Positions 52,491 to 64,000 of a DNA stretch of 64,000 nucleotides are shown here, one piece after another. Origin of the DNA: Globisporangium splendens (Eukaryota; Oomycota; Peronosporomycetes; Pythiales; Pythiaceae); assembly GCA_006386115.1 (NCBI GenBank), contig VFIW01000010.1, forward strand, positions 248,001 through 312,000. The letters run 5' to 3'. The position numbers and the translations under genes are program-made. Below the pieces are notes generated by a model. The model made no database searches and was not told where the DNA came from. It saw only the letters and a program-made list of their open reading frames with translations. How positions within the stretch are numbered: position 1 is the first letter of the stretch; each line of letters starts with the position of its first letter.

Positions 52491-53627
52491 GATGGCTTGT
52501 GAGGTGGCTTGAGCGGTTGTCGTCACGTTGGTAAATGAACAGCACAAGAGCGCGCCACTCACTTCGGTCGCCGCCCAAGTGATTGGTACACCTGCGCATT
52601 CGTCACCGGATTTCTTTGGTGGGCAGGAGAGAGTCGCATACACACGCGCTGTTGAGTCAACTCGCCCGTCAACCACAGACGATGTTGACGCGCCAGGACG
52701 ACCGACGTGATCAAATCGCGCAGAATGTGGCTTCCCCTCGCATTAGTCCATTTGCAGGATAGGATACCTTGTCGTATACAACAGAGCAGCATAACAGATT
52801 TGCTGCTTGTGTAACCGGATGATGGATGTAGTCATTTATACACCTGCATTTATGAGAGGGTTGTACCACTCGATTATGGAGAGAGCAGGGTTGTTTCGCA
52901 ATGATTCAGCGCTGCGCCTGTCCCATTTGTTATGTGGGCCACGTCTACTGTGTTCTTAACATTACTCTGATGTGGTCCACTTCACGTGCACACCACAACT
53001 GAGTCGCGTCGGATACATGTCCAAATCGATCGACCCGTTGTCTGTTGTCTGGCCGGTCTGGGACACGTTCACACCAAAATATCAACTGTGGCGTGCGAGA
53101 ATCTGTTATGTAATATGCAGTCGAATCGTATCGCAAAAGGCAGTTGGAGAGCACTCAAATCAATCATCTGTCCACATTTATAAATTCGCTAAACAAGTAT
53201 CTCGACACATGATCTTGTCCAACGTATCCCTCCCATATCAGCTTTGACAGTCCCACATGGACAACCTTTTTGTCACCGTGTTTCAACCAATCCAAACTCC
53301 TATTTCTTATTTTCACCCAATCATAGACCACACAACTCTCCCTTCTTTTCTTTCGAAAGCGCATGGTTGTCAGCATAGGGCTTCGGGTCGCTGAGTTGTG
53401 TGTTGCGTTGCCTCCAAAGTGACAACAACAGATGCAGGCGTCAGCACCAGCGTCCTGGGAAGAAGAACGACCGACAATTGCATTTGTTACGTGGTCTCTC
53501 GAGCACCCCCTCCCTCCCTCCCTCCTCTCCTTCCCAGAAGCACTAAAACCCAACCACACTCTCAATTGCGTCGTCCCGTGCTGAGCCGCTGTGTCACGCG
53601 GCTCCTGAGAGTGTGGAGGAGGGACTC
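52491..53627. promoter_or_regulatory. Divergent upstream region, PX-like copy e and synthetase-like gene
   Basis: 1.1 kb. Near the right end a (CCCT)n tract at about 53,507-53,530 runs into TTCCCAG, which could be the 3' end of a leader intron. CTCAATTG at about 53,561 resembles an oomycete initiator, 65 bp before the ATG. No gene in between. Confidence 0.4.
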
Positions 53628-56105
53628 ATGGCCATCGCCGCCACCGATCGCTTGTCGTTCGCGACCACCACGGGTCGCAGTTCGGCAACGGCCACGACTG
53701 ACCGCTCGGGCTACAGCACGAGCTCCACGATCCCCGCGACCACCACGAGCTCCTCCCAAGCGCCGCCGACACACGCGACAGCGCCGTCCGCGCGGCAGCA
53801 GCGCTCCCAGCGGCGCCTGACGTCCGACATGATCTCGTTCCGCACCGTCGAGATCCCCATCGCCAATAATGATGACCCGACTGCTGCTGCTTCTGGCGGG
53901 AGGCGCCATAGTAATCCAAATCGCTTCCGGAGCGCTTATAAGATTGAGGCGGCAGCTGCCCCGTCGCCACCTGCGACATCAGCTGGGACATCCGTTGCTA
54001 ATACTACTTTATCAGGAGGAGGAGCTACCGTGTCCAACCCGCGCAGTATCGCGTTCCCAAGACATTCGCGCTCCCGAAGTGGCGGGAGCTTTGGTCGATT
54101 GCCCTCGACTGGTGTTGCTGGCGGCGGCCTCGAACGCAAGTTCTCATCGACGTCCAACACGTCGTCCATGACAGGCGCGCTCCGCGACCAGCTGAGCATC
54201 GCGGCGCCTGCGAACGGCGGCATCCTGGATGCGACGTCGAAGCCCGCAACCGTCTGGTCCATCTTTGTGCAGACCGTGATGCGCCACACGGACGCGATCG
54301 CGCTCAGCGGCCACGGCCACAACGAACCCGAGGTCAAGTACACGTGGGTCGAGTACTACGAGCGCGTGCACACGGTCGCCAAGGTGCTGGCGCATCTGCA
54401 GTTTGCGAGCGGCGAGGGCGCCGTGATCTGCGCCAAGAGCTCGCCTGAACTCTACTTTTTGAACCTGGCCGTGCTCTCCGTGGGCGGCGTCGTGAGTCAT
54501 ATCCGTCCGTCGTGGTCGGTCGATGAGCTCGTGGACCACATTTTTGTGAATACGAACGCGCGGATTCTGATTATTGACGAGCTGCACGACAACTTTGTCG
54601 AGGCGCTGCGTCGTGTGAAGACGGCATTCCGCGCCATCATCGTGCTGCGCCAGGACCCCATGGACCTCATCGTGGCGCTCGACAACCCTGTGACGGTGAT
54701 CAACATGGAGGATCTGTACACGCTGGCAAATAACGTCAACGAAATCGCAATTGACATCTTGAACGACCGCGCCGCGGCGCAAGCGTGCTGCCTCGTGTCG
54801 TTCGGGTACGACGAACATGGGCATGTCCGTGGGATCAGCTTGTCGCACGACAACGTCATGTTCACGGCATCCTCGGTCGCGTCTTCCTTCGGGCCGCTCT
54901 CGAGCATCGACCGTATGGTCGGGTACATCCCGCTGCACCACGTTGCAGCGCAGATCCTCGAGATCTACATGCCCTTGGTGTCGGCGCTTTCCGTGATCTG
55001 CGCGCCGTCGTACAACACGCCAGTGGTCAAGGTCATCACGCGGAAAAAGCCGACGATCTTCTTCGCGACGCCTGACACGTGGGCGCGCTTCAGCGTGCAG
55101 GTGTACAAGGCAAAGAGCGACGTGAACTCGATCCTGTACCGCTGGGCCAAGACGCGCGCGACCAACAATTCCAAGAAGCTGCTCTTCGGCCAGGACGCGC
55201 ATCGCAGTCTCGGGTACATGATCGCGAAGAAGCTCGTGCTCAACAACATTAAGAAGCGCATCGGGTTGGAGAGCTGTCATGCGTGCTACTCGGTGCTCGC
55301 GCCTTTGGATTTCGAGCTCGAGAAGCTGTTTAAGACTATCGACATTCCTATTTATCAGGTCTTTGGGTGTGCCGAGACAACTGGATTTGCTGCCATCAAT
55401 TACCCACACGCGTGGGAGTTTGGCAGCTCCGGACGTGCTTTGAAAGGCACGATCATCACGTGCGACGAAGTGACGCAGGAAGTGCTGCTCTGCGGACGCA
55501 ATGTGTTCTCGGGGTATGTTCAAAACAGCCAGACGGCGCCGAGTCTGCCGCGCGATCGATGGTTTCGCTTCCGGCAACGCGGATTCCTGACACCCAACGG
55601 GTTTCTCAAGATCAACGACCCGCAGGATTTCGTCGTGCTCTCGACGGGCGACTGGATCCCCGTCAAGCCCTACGAGGAAGCGCTCGAAGCCACCGAGCCG
55701 GAACTGGATCGCGCCGTGCTTGTGGGTGAAGGTCGCTCGTTCCTCAGCGTGCTGCTGTTCATGAAAGTCAATCCGCTCACCTCAGCGAGAATGAACAGCA
55801 AGACTGGCGGCAGCAATAGCGCGACATTGAGCGACGATGCGCTTCACATCGGAAAGATGATCCGGAGTCCAGCGACTACCGTCGCGGAAGCCATCAAGTG
55901 TCAAGCGTGGGCCGTGCATTTTGACAAAGTTTTGGAAGCGCTACCTGAAAAGTGCGGATTGTCAGGGTTCCACATCCGAAAGTGGATCCTCATGGCTGAC
56001 GCGTTCACGGTCGAGTCGGGTGAGATCGATCCCGACACGAGCGAAGTGAAGCGGAAAGTGGTCGACGGCAAGTACCAGTCGCTGCTCGATTCCTTGTACA
56101 CATAG
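53628..56105 (+). CDS. Acyl-CoA-synthetase-like (ACSBG type) protein, probably inactive
   Basis: One exon, 825 residues from ATG 53628 (an in-frame GTG lies upstream). Residues 1-200 are Ser/Thr-rich and disordered. The rest aligns in order with bubblegum-type long-chain acyl-CoA synthetases: KYTWVEYYERVHTVAKVL, SFGYDEHGHVRGISLSHDN (about 391), GYIPLHHVAAQI, YQVFGCAETTGFAA (about 578), WEFGSSGRALKG and the end KVVDGKYQSLLDSLYT. The P-loop, normally SGTTGxPKG, has lost Ser, Thr and Lys. The ribose-binding Asp motif (SGD-x-G) reads FRQRGF (about 647). The hinge GR-x-K motif reads NDPQDF. Such changes should abolish adenylate formation, so it is probably a pseudoenzyme or a lipid-binding scaffold (inference). 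Confidence 0.85.
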   Translation: MAIAATDRLSFATTTGRSSATATTDRSGYSTSSTIPATTTSSSQAPPTHATAPSARQQRSQRRLTSDMISFRTVEIPIANNDDPTAAASGGRRHSNPNRFRSAYKIEAAAAPSPPATSAGTSVANTTLSGGGATVSNPRSIAFPRHSRSRSGGSFGRLPSTGVAGGGLERKFSSTSNTSSMTGALRDQLSIAAPANGGILDATSKPATVWSIFVQTVMRHTDAIALSGHGHNEPEVKYTWVEYYERVHTVAKVLAHLQFASGEGAVICAKSSPELYFLNLAVLSVGGVVSHIRPSWSVDELVDHIFVNTNARILIIDELHDNFVEALRRVKTAFRAIIVLRQDPMDLIVALDNPVTVINMEDLYTLANNVNEIAIDILNDRAAAQACCLVSFGYDEHGHVRGISLSHDNVMFTASSVASSFGPLSSIDRMVGYIPLHHVAAQILEIYMPLVSALSVICAPSYNTPVVKVITRKKPTIFFATPDTWARFSVQVYKAKSDVNSILYRWAKTRATNNSKKLLFGQDAHRSLGYMIAKKLVLNNIKKRIGLESCHACYSVLAPLDFELEKLFKTIDIPIYQVFGCAETTGFAAINYPHAWEFGSSGRALKGTIITCDEVTQEVLLCGRNVFSGYVQNSQTAPSLPRDRWFRFRQRGFLTPNGFLKINDPQDFVVLSTGDWIPVKPYEEALEATEPELDRAVLVGEGRSFLSVLLFMKVNPLTSARMNSKTGGSNSATLSDDALHIGKMIRSPATTVAEAIKCQAWAVHFDKVLEALPEKCGLSGFHIRKWILMADAFTVESGEIDPDTSEVKRKVVDGKYQSLLDSLYT

Positions 56106-56286
56106 TTCGGCAAACAGTGACGACACCAGACATACCCACGCACGCACCTGCGGAGGAGACATTAGCGACGTAATGTCCTGTATATTACTAAAGTATAATA
56201 CCTTTTTGGGAAAGTAAACGACGATTTTGTGCGTGTATCTCTCTCGTTTTGGCGTCTGTCGTCCGCTTTCGCTTTCGTTGTTTCCT

Positions 56287-59200
56287 CTAGTTTTGTCGAA
56301 TGCGGATGCCCTGTTCCTGACGCCGATTGTTGTACTTCGGTGTCGCTGGCTTTGGATCGGCGTGCTCGAGACCAAAGTTCATAATATCCTCAAACTGCGC
56401 GCCGCACACTTCCTCTAAGCGCGCCATCGGAAAACTGTCGATCGCCTCGGCGTCCATGTCGCTGTACACTTCATTCACAATGGACGCCTTGAGCTCCTTC
56501 ACGACCGCAAAGTCCCACTGACTAAACACTTCTTCCGGTACACCAAGTCTGCAGAGAAGTTAAAGGCACGCAAGAGTATTAACATCAAAGTCAACGGCAT
56601 CATCATAGAAACGAAATGCAAACTCACCGTTTCCGAATGCGGGTTTTCACGTCGCGCACAGTCTCTTGGAGGCGAAAGTGCACGACAAACGGCACCCCAT
56701 GTGTGTGGATGTAGATATGCGTGTTGCTTTGGAAATTGAAGTGCACCACGCCGATGCGGAGCAGCTCGTTCGAGGTACTAACCTCCAGCTCCTCCTCTTT
56801 GTTCATCTCGTTGTCTTCCACCACAGCCAACGAGTCTGCATCCTCGGCAAGAATCTCTTCATCGTGGATCTTTTCCACAAACAACGCGCGTTCAATCGAC
56901 GAGCCATACCCACTCGACGACATCCAGTATTTCGACAGCGACGTGTCCTCGCTCAGCACACTATGGATCATCGTCCCGCCATGCAGCACCTCACAGACGC
57001 GCAACACCGTGTCCTCGGGGACTTCGAAGGTCTGTGTGATCTGCTTGAGCACATCTTTCACGGTTGCATTTGGTAGCACAAGGTATTCCATGCGTCGTGG
57101 TACGGCTGGCACATTCTGGTCCACGAAAATGTCGTCATAGATACTGAAGTACACGAGCACCTGCTTTTTCGCTTCGATTTCAGTGATCGGATTCGTCAGG
57201 ATCTCGTAATACATGATATTTGTCCGCTCTTGGTAGTCCGTGAGAAACTCGTCCAACGTCGTCTGGTTTCCGCCAGAGTACTTGGAATGGCGCAGTGGAT
57301 TTTTCTTCGGCAGCCCGTTCAATGGCGAATGCTGATACAGCCGCAGATACAATCGTTTCTCGCTTGGAAATCCCAAATGCGCAGCCACGGCGTCAATGAT
57401 TTCATCGTAGACATTGCTGTACAAAAGCACCAAAGAGAACGATTCTTCATCCTGCGGGTACCCATACCGGCAGAACGCGATCTCCACACGATCCAGCAAG
57501 TACAGAAAGTACAATGGCACATCTGGGTATTTTTCGACAGGGGGATTCTTCGCAATCAACTCGCTGTCATGGGTCTTGCTGGTCTCTTCTGCGTACTGAT
57601 AGCAAATGATGTCTCCGTTCTGAATTTCCGCAGCTTCGAGGGATGTATCCATTTCGATTTCGGAGACCGTGAGCGGTTGAATCTCTTCATACAGCGTCAA
57701 TTCCGTTGTGAACGGAATGTGGAGCGCTTCGTGCAGGTATTTCGCGAGTTCCGCGCCGGACTTCCGCGCATCGATCACGATGTTCCCCATGTACTCTAAT
57801 CGGTCGCTGAGCGGTTTCTTGACGTCGTAAAACTTGATAAACAGCAAAATCTCATGTGGATTCAGCTGTCGATTCACTACGGCATTTCCAGTTTGATCCT
57901 CTGCTCCCGCGATCATTGCTTCGTCCTCGTCTTCGTCTTCAACCTCGTCGGTTCCGTCGCGTTTGCTTCCCTCTACAGCCGGAGCCTCTGGTGGCGTAAA
58001 CTCACTCCAAAAGTGTCGATTAACAACACTCTTGGCAAGTTTCTTCGATGTGCCATCGATATCAGCAGGTTGCGTGTCACCCACGATCTGCAAAAACAAT
58101 CGAACGGGAGCCTTCGTAGACGCATCGTCATCGATCAGCCGTTCCACACAGTCAACCGCGTTTTCATCCACGAGCGAGTCGGGACGGTTCGTTCGATTTT
58201 CGCGCGTGATCATCTTCCACAGCCGCTGCCGAGACGCGGGCACCCCCGTTCGCTTGTATATTCTCTGATAGAGTTGCCCAATGGATGCGGAGCGTTTGAT
58301 GCGTATTCTCAGGCACACATTGTTACTGAAGGATGAAAAATCGATGTTCTTCGTGATCTTCTTCAGCTTCGAGACGCTTGTGTCAGACGCAATGCGAAGC
58401 GTCATGTACAAATGCTCCGTTTGCTGCAGTTTCTTTCGTCGAGCAGTTGCTTTCTCTTCTTCGCGGAATCGAAGCACCAAGTGTTCTGGAATCGTCAGCT
58501 CGACGTTTTCGGAGGAAGCGAAACTCTCCGTAGGTTTTGTCTCGACCTCCTCGTTATACTCTTCAATACTTTGAATATCATTGTCGCCATCACGAACGTA
58601 CACGAGCATGTAGGCGCTGGAGAAACTGCGTCCAAGAGGGAGTATCAAACTACTCGCAGCCGCATTTGTTCCAGGCAAATCTTGTGATGCGCCGCCGCCT
58701 GTAGTATAATCGTACACGTCATCAGCACCACGATCGGGATCAGGTATTGCGTCAGCTCGACGAAAGTCCATGTTGCCGTTGCTTGATGCCTCAGGAGAGC
58801 AGAGCATGGACGAATACAATGGGGTGGATGGACCCGACTCAATGCCAGACGACCCGGAGCCATAGTTGCCTTCAATGGCCGTCTGCTCGTCCACGCACGA
58901 GATCTGGTCATCATCAAACTTGAACCAGTTGCTGCTTTGCGCGATATCCTTGCCTGGTCGAATAAATACGTAATAATGGCCGCCGTGGACATCGCCACTG
59001 TGCACAAGGACACTGTGGAGATGGTACACATGCGAGCCGCTAGGTTGTTTCCCAACCTCCGAGCTACTGTCTTCCTTCTTCTCTTGAGCATCACTGCTAC
59101 TGGAGATGAAATCGTCCAGCACCAGCGTCTTGGGGAACTCAAAGCGATCGTGAATCTTCACCATGCCGTCGCGTAACGGATCATACTCGAATCGCTTCAG

Positions 59201-61054
59201 CTGAATGTTCAACACGGGGGGAAATTGCAGGAATCGGATCCCCTTTTTCGCATCCTGTTTGCCGTACCCTTCGGCTTCGTACTGGTTGTCGCCCTGCAAC
59301 ATCTCGATTTCGACATATTTCCGAAACGATTCATAAATATCTTTGCATCCTTTCACGTCCAATTGCAGGTCGTAAAAGCTCTCATCGCGGAACGACTGGA
59401 ACTCCACGTTTACACATTGCACAAACGAGCGCACTTTGCCCTCAAACAACCGCTTAATCGCACCGTCGACCTTGGTGTTCTTCATTTTCTCCTCCAAACG
59501 ATCGCACAAAATGCGGTACAGCTCCTGCACATCGTGCTGCATAAAGGAATCAATCTGGCTCCACCCGAACGACCGCGTGAGTTCCTTCGTGCTCACTGCT
59601 TTGCTCTGGGTCTGCAGCCGGTAAAAGACGCGCTGAAGCGCCAAGGACACCGAGTCATTCGTGTCTTCCTTCTCTGATGGCGCATCGTAGACGACCTGAC
59701 GGAATGCTCGAAGATGGAACAGCGTCTGCAGGAGAGAGTTCATGTAGCACGTTGCGCCTTGATTCTTGAGACCAACCATTCCCGTCTCCTGCTTCGAGTC
59801 GTACGCTAGAAACTGGCGACTCAGAGCGTCATCGACAGCAACACCTGCATTCCTGTTCGCTACTGGACTCGTTGGAGGGTACACCATCGTCGTCGTGGAG
59901 CCATCCGAGGTCACACCTTCGTCGTCGTCCCCGACGTCCATGGTCGGAGCCGCACCGTGCAGGTTGATTTCGATTTCCACACGTCCGTCGTCTGTCAGAA
60001 ACTGGTTCTCGGGGTTCAGCAGGTCCTTCCGCGCCATGAATTTGCTCATGCCAAACTCGTAGCTCTTGCGCGAAAACTTGTGCGCGTTCGAGATCTGACG
60101 CCGATGCTTCAATGGATCTCCACTTTGGCTCACCAGGATGAACTCGACGGATCGCATGACGGTGGACACCGCTCTATCGTCTACCGCTACCGATTCGTCG
60201 CTGTCGTTGTTGTTCGCTTCGTCTTCGTCGACGACCATTTCCACGAAGATACTGACGACTTCGTCATCCATGAAATGGCCGTGCGGGTACCAGAGCACAC
60301 GCCACTCTTTCCCGATGGTATCCGTGATCGATGGCGTGAGAATGCGTCCCTGGTCGGTCAACAGCGGAAAGTAGTGGCGGAACGTGATCGTAGGCACGAT
60401 CGTCGACGACGACGGGGATAATGCATCGCCATTAACTTCGCTGTGGTTCGCGCCTGCTGCTACGCTGTGTGCAGCATGATACATCTTCGCGCTTCCCGAC
60501 GGATCAATCTGCATGCTCGGGCCAATCGACACTGGACTGCGCAGCACACTCGTATGCGATACCGACGGCGGCGTCTGTGGCACCTCAATGTTGTCCTCGT
60601 CCAGATTCAGCTCGTCGTCCTCATCTTCCTCCTCCTCCTCCTCCTCTTCGTCTTCAACGTCGGCTTCACCTCTGTTCGCTTCACCATCATTCTCCTCATT
60701 CTCCTGCTTCTCTGCATTCGCCTCTATCCTCCTCTCGCTGTCGACATCCATCTGCTGCTCCTGCTCCTCGCTGTGCTGCCCCATCGAGTCATCCTGCGTC
60801 ATCGTCACGTCCGTCTCCTCTCCATCCGCCACCTCGTCGTCCATGAGCACCACCGTCTCCTGCGAAGAACCGCCACCACTCGTCTCCGCAGCAACACCAT
60901 TCACTCCGTATCTGCTATCCTCCTCTCCATTCCCTGTAGTAACAGTGCGGCTGCTGCTAACACTCGACTGCAGCTTCTTGCGCTGCGGACTCGTCGGGAC
61001 GTCCGCCGCGGCGTCGTCCTCTGCGGGCGGCAGACTGCGTCGCTTCTCCACCAT
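56287..61054 (-). CDS. USP7: USP7-type ubiquitin-specific protease
   Basis: Exon 1 is 56628-61054 and exon 2 is 56287-56548, with a 79-bp intron; about 1562 residues (human 1102). Order of parts: a 220-residue N terminus with an unbroken Glu run; a MATH domain (about 223-385, EWRVLWYPHGHF, HKFSRKSYEFGMSKFM); the USP catalytic domain (about 425-720) with Cys box NQGATCYMNSLLQTLF (Cys436) and His box SGDVHGGHYYVF (His693); then tandem ubiquitin-like domains (ILLFIKFYDVKKPL, LTLYEEIQPL). Exon 2 supplies the conserved end (KRLGVPEEVFSQWDFAVV, LEHADPKP). It removes ubiquitin from nuclear and cytosolic targets. The extra length is mainly the acidic N terminus and inserts in the MATH and USP domains. 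Confidence 0.94.
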
Positions 61055-62889
61055 GGGCGCTAGTGTGTGCGGATGCGTGTCCTAATGGCAGGGACCTCGC
61101 TATCGTACGTTGCGCACGTCCGTCTCCAAGTCAGTCTCTTGGCTCTGGTGGTTGCTTTTTGGCGCGCACTGCCTGACTGGTTTAGGTCCCGTTGGTGGTT
61201 TTATTTTCGCGGTCTTTTCAAGAGAAGGAAAGAGTGGCGGGTTTGGGTCGAAACCTGTTTAGCATGATGGGTTGGGTTAAAGAGAATGGCTTGCGACACA
61301 CCACACACCACCACTGCAAAAGCGCTCGCTGAGACACAGGCAAGAGTGTATAGTGTACTGTAGACGCTGCCTACAAGAGCACATTGAAGATCTAATAATC
61401 TGCGGATATGATATCATAGAGGGTTGTGGCGAGAGAGTTGACGTAAAGCAGTACAGTGCAGAACCTTGATGCCAAAGAAGGCAAGTCACACCAAATCCGT
61501 AGCCATGAGTCGCGTTGCTGCAATTCAGTGACGATGAGCATCTACAGCGACGACCGGCAGTCGACTTTTTGGACCGAGGTAGCGCCACCAACACGGGGCT
61601 GCAGAGTGACTACGATTGCGAGATCCGCACCGCGATTGGAGAGAGGGAAAGAGGGCAGTCGAACGCTAAAGCGTACCACACAATTGCAGGCAAGGGCATA
61701 TCCTCGACTGCGACTGTGACTGACTTGTACCATTGAAGTGCCATTCGCCTCCATAAAAAACGCTGTTGACACCTGTTTGAAGTGCCAAAATGGATTCGAA
61801 ATGGAAAGAAAAGCAGCGTCTTTTCTAGCTTTGGTTTGCACCTCCCTTTTTAGCCAATGAAAAGTCTTAAATTGTTACTTTGTGCGCCAATCGTATCAAA
61901 AGCCGCGTGGTCGACACACTTTTTTGTTCGCGAGCAGAATGTAGGTCATCTTGCACTGACTGTCTGGACAGGTCGTTGAGCAAAAATGTCCCGCAAAAAG
62001 GATGAGAAAAGCGCAAATCAACCAAACCAAAAGAGAGAAAAGTGCATGCGACTTGTATAACTCAAAATGCCTATAGATACACGCGCATTGCCTCGCTCTC
62101 AGTTCTCCAAGATGCCTATTTGCATGGCATATCAATCCGTATGCTCGTGTGGATCTCGTGGTGGATCCACCTATAAATAGCTGCTGCTGGGTCGGGACAA
62201 TTCTTACCGCACTTTCTTTGCATAAATTACGGTCCAGCTGAAAAGTACAACTGTGCTCATGCTGGCGCTTCATATTCAGACCAACGGCGCATCATTCGCG
62301 TCTGCCTTGCATTTGCCTCCATGCCAATCAGTTTCAGTTCCATGCTCTTCCGCATGTACGTGAGCACGCTGCGCGTGTTCACAGAGAGTGAATGCAACAC
62401 GCAGCGTGTATGCAGCCCTGTCTCGCCGAGTTTGTCTTGATTCCTCTTGGTAATTTAAAGGGCAATTTGCGTAAATTACCGAACACCTGGGTGAAAAAAA
62501 GCAACCCTACGTGCGCAAAAACACACGCACCCTTGTCGACGTCACTCTTCTTCTTCTTTTGCATGCCTCCAAAACAACACCACCGTGTTTTGATATTATG
62601 AGGATTACAATCAGTATCGTGAAGCCAAACACGGTGCAGTATTGTCTCTATTGTTCTCAGCGCATCTGCTCGCTTTCACGGTGTGCCACGCCATTTTTGG
62701 GGTCGGGGTTGGACTTTGGAAAGGGGGGGTGGACGAGAGCATCCCGTACCAGAAAAGTCTCCACTTTCCGTAACAACACACAGCAGAGAAGAAAGCGCCG
62801 GCGAAGAAAATACTTTCGCCCCAAAGCCCAAGCGCGTGCCTCGCCACTAGTGTCGCCTGCCGCTCTCTCCATCCAGTGACGACACGCCC
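61055..62889. other. Divergent intergenic region between USP7 and the KDM5-like gene
   Basis: 1.8 kb with no supported gene. It must contain both promoters. No repeats of note. Confidence 0.55.
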
Positions 62890-64000
62890 ATGACGGACTG
62901 GGACCCGCGCGCCACCGAGACGCACGGCTACATCTGTCCACCGTGCCCGGTGTTCTACCCGACGCGCGAGCAGTTCAAGAACCCACTGAAATATATTTCC
63001 AGGTGAATAAATTACGCCAAAATGCGCATCATGGTGGGGTCTGCACATGGAGGGTGGTGGTTCACTATGGAGCAAACGGTCGTTGAGGCCACCTGCATGG
63101 ATTGTATGTATGTATGTATGTATGTATGTATGGATGGATGGATGGATATGTGGTGCCGATGGCAGGTGGTCGTCGTGGAAGAAGAGGCTGCTCAAAAGCT
63201 TTGACGAGCCACAAGCCTTCGTGGCCAGTGCTGCATGGATTCTTCCGCTCCATTGTGCGCCCACTGACCCTCCTCTCTCTGTATGGAAGACTCAGTGTTA
63301 ACTCTCTCTGTGCATGTCTTTGTTGTCTTATCTTACGTTGCAGCATCCGACACATTGGTGAGCAAGCGGGCATCTGCAAGATCGTGCCGCCCGCGGGATG
63401 GCGGCCGCCGTTCGCGATCAACGAGAAGACGTTCAGGTTCCGCACGCGCGTGCAGCAGCTCAACTGCATTGACGGCCACTCCCGGGCCGAGGGCAATTTT
63501 GTCGAGTCGCTGCGGATGTTTCTCTACAGAAATGGCACGCCCATGAAAGAGCTGCCGCGTGTGGATGGACAGCTCGTGAACCTGCATTTACTCTACAAGA
63601 CCGTGAAGGAGTGCGGCGGGTACGACACCGTGTGTGCCACGGGTTTGTGGTCTCAAGTCGTGCGAAGAGTGGGGAGAACGCTCTCGGCCGATCAGCCACG
63701 CGAAGAGATCTGTCATGCCTATCAGCTTCATTACGAGACTAACTTATTGGCGTACGAACGCCACGAACAAACCAGTTTGCGAACGCCTGAGGTCCGGAAG
63801 AAGACGCTTGCCGACGCTCGATCGGGGCAAAGTGCGACAACTTCGTCAACCGTAGCGTCGACGCCACACACAAAGACAAGGAGCAGCATGAAGAAGCAGG
63901 AACGAGAGCAGGTCCACGGAGAGAGCCAAGGTAATGCCGATGACACTGAGGAGGATGGTTCACCCGCCAGTAAACGTGTTAAGCGTACGTTGTTTTCTGA
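62890..64000 (+). CDS. JmjN-ARID protein, KDM5/JARID1-like (5' part only)
   Basis: Exon 1 is 62890-63002 and exon 2 runs from 63344 past the window end; intron 63003-63343 (341 bp). The start MTDWDPRATETHG leads into a JmjN domain (CPVFYPTREQFKNPLKYIS; RHIGEQAGICKIVPPAGW) split by the intron in phase. Then come an ARID/BRIGHT DNA-binding domain (VQQLNCIDGHSRAEGNF; LHLLYKTVKECGGYDTV; YQLHYETNLLAYE) and a basic, Ser-rich linker (ASKRVKRTLFS). JmjN plus ARID in this order is characteristic of KDM5 demethylases, which remove methyl groups from H3K4 in the nucleus. The catalytic JmjC, zinc finger and PHD parts would lie beyond 64,000, so activity cannot be judged here. Confidence 0.88.
63103..63146. 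repeat. Compound (TGTA)n(TGGA)n microsatellite in an intron
   Basis: About seven TGTA units followed directly by about four TGGA units, inside intron 1 of the KDM5-like gene. Confidence 0.9.

Noticed and set aside
54144..55577. A 477-residue open frame antisense to the synthetase-like gene
   Set aside because: Arises from strong codon bias of the sense gene; the product is Arg/His/Val-rich with no domain.
60443..61063. Plus-strand frame of 206 residues opposite the USP7 N terminus
   Set aside because: Leu/Arg-rich complement of the acidic USP7 region; no independent evidence.
1..64000. tRNA, rRNA, CRISPR arrays, prophage or insertion sequences
   Set aside because: None found by reading both strands; the window is eukaryotic and I could not run a covariance-model search for tRNAs.

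Overview
The window reads as nuclear DNA of an oomycete, most likely Pythium- or Phytophthora-like. Genes are compact on both strands, with introns mostly of 55-110 bp and canonical GT-AG ends. The families also fit: expanded MATE transporters, 28-residue ankyrin repeats ending in EGCT, a protein with six PH domains, and many PX-like proteins. The lineage is inferred from gene content and structure; no rRNA or other marker is present.

Layout. 0.1-11.8 kb: five MATE (multidrug and toxic compound extrusion) genes in both orientations. A sixth sits at 19.5-21.3 kb. Five of the six have one intron at the same place just before the first membrane segment; the one at 10.0-11.8 kb lacks it. All six carry an acidic dileucine motif (ExxPLL or close) in the N-terminal tail. 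13.7-18.7 kb: a PX-like gene, a decayed ankyrin-repeat pseudogene and an intact ankyrin-repeat gene. 22.2-25.0 kb: a relic of a sugar-porter C terminus and the six-PH-domain gene. 25.9-29.9 kb: proteasome subunit PSMD13/Rpn9 (5 exons) converging on a ten-exon coiled-coil gene. 30.6-39.1 kb: four minus-strand genes for a family of low-complexity proteins that I cannot name, defined by a FLFF-x-GS motif and a C-terminal MPVFFSP motif. 40.3-52.5 kb: four more PX-like genes, all minus strand, each with a CxxC motif. Inserted among them are a membrane-anchored multicopper oxidase and a five-exon MSH3 whose coding regions overlap tail to tail by 11 bp. 53.6-56.1 kb: an acyl-CoA-synthetase-like protein with degraded ATP-binding motifs. 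56.3-61.1 kb: a USP7-type deubiquitinase. 62.9 kb to the end: the start of a JmjN-ARID (KDM5/JARID1-type) gene, cut by the window edge.

The conserved housekeeping genes (PSMD13, MSH3, USP7, KDM5-like) are mixed with lineage-specific arrays (MATE, ankyrin, PX-like, MPVFFSP). The best candidate for something undescribed is the 30.6-52.5 kb block, where two families of unknown function, the MPVFFSP proteins and the CxxC PX-like proteins, lie on one strand. Exon models were built by hand from splice signals and reading-frame phase and have not been tested against transcripts.
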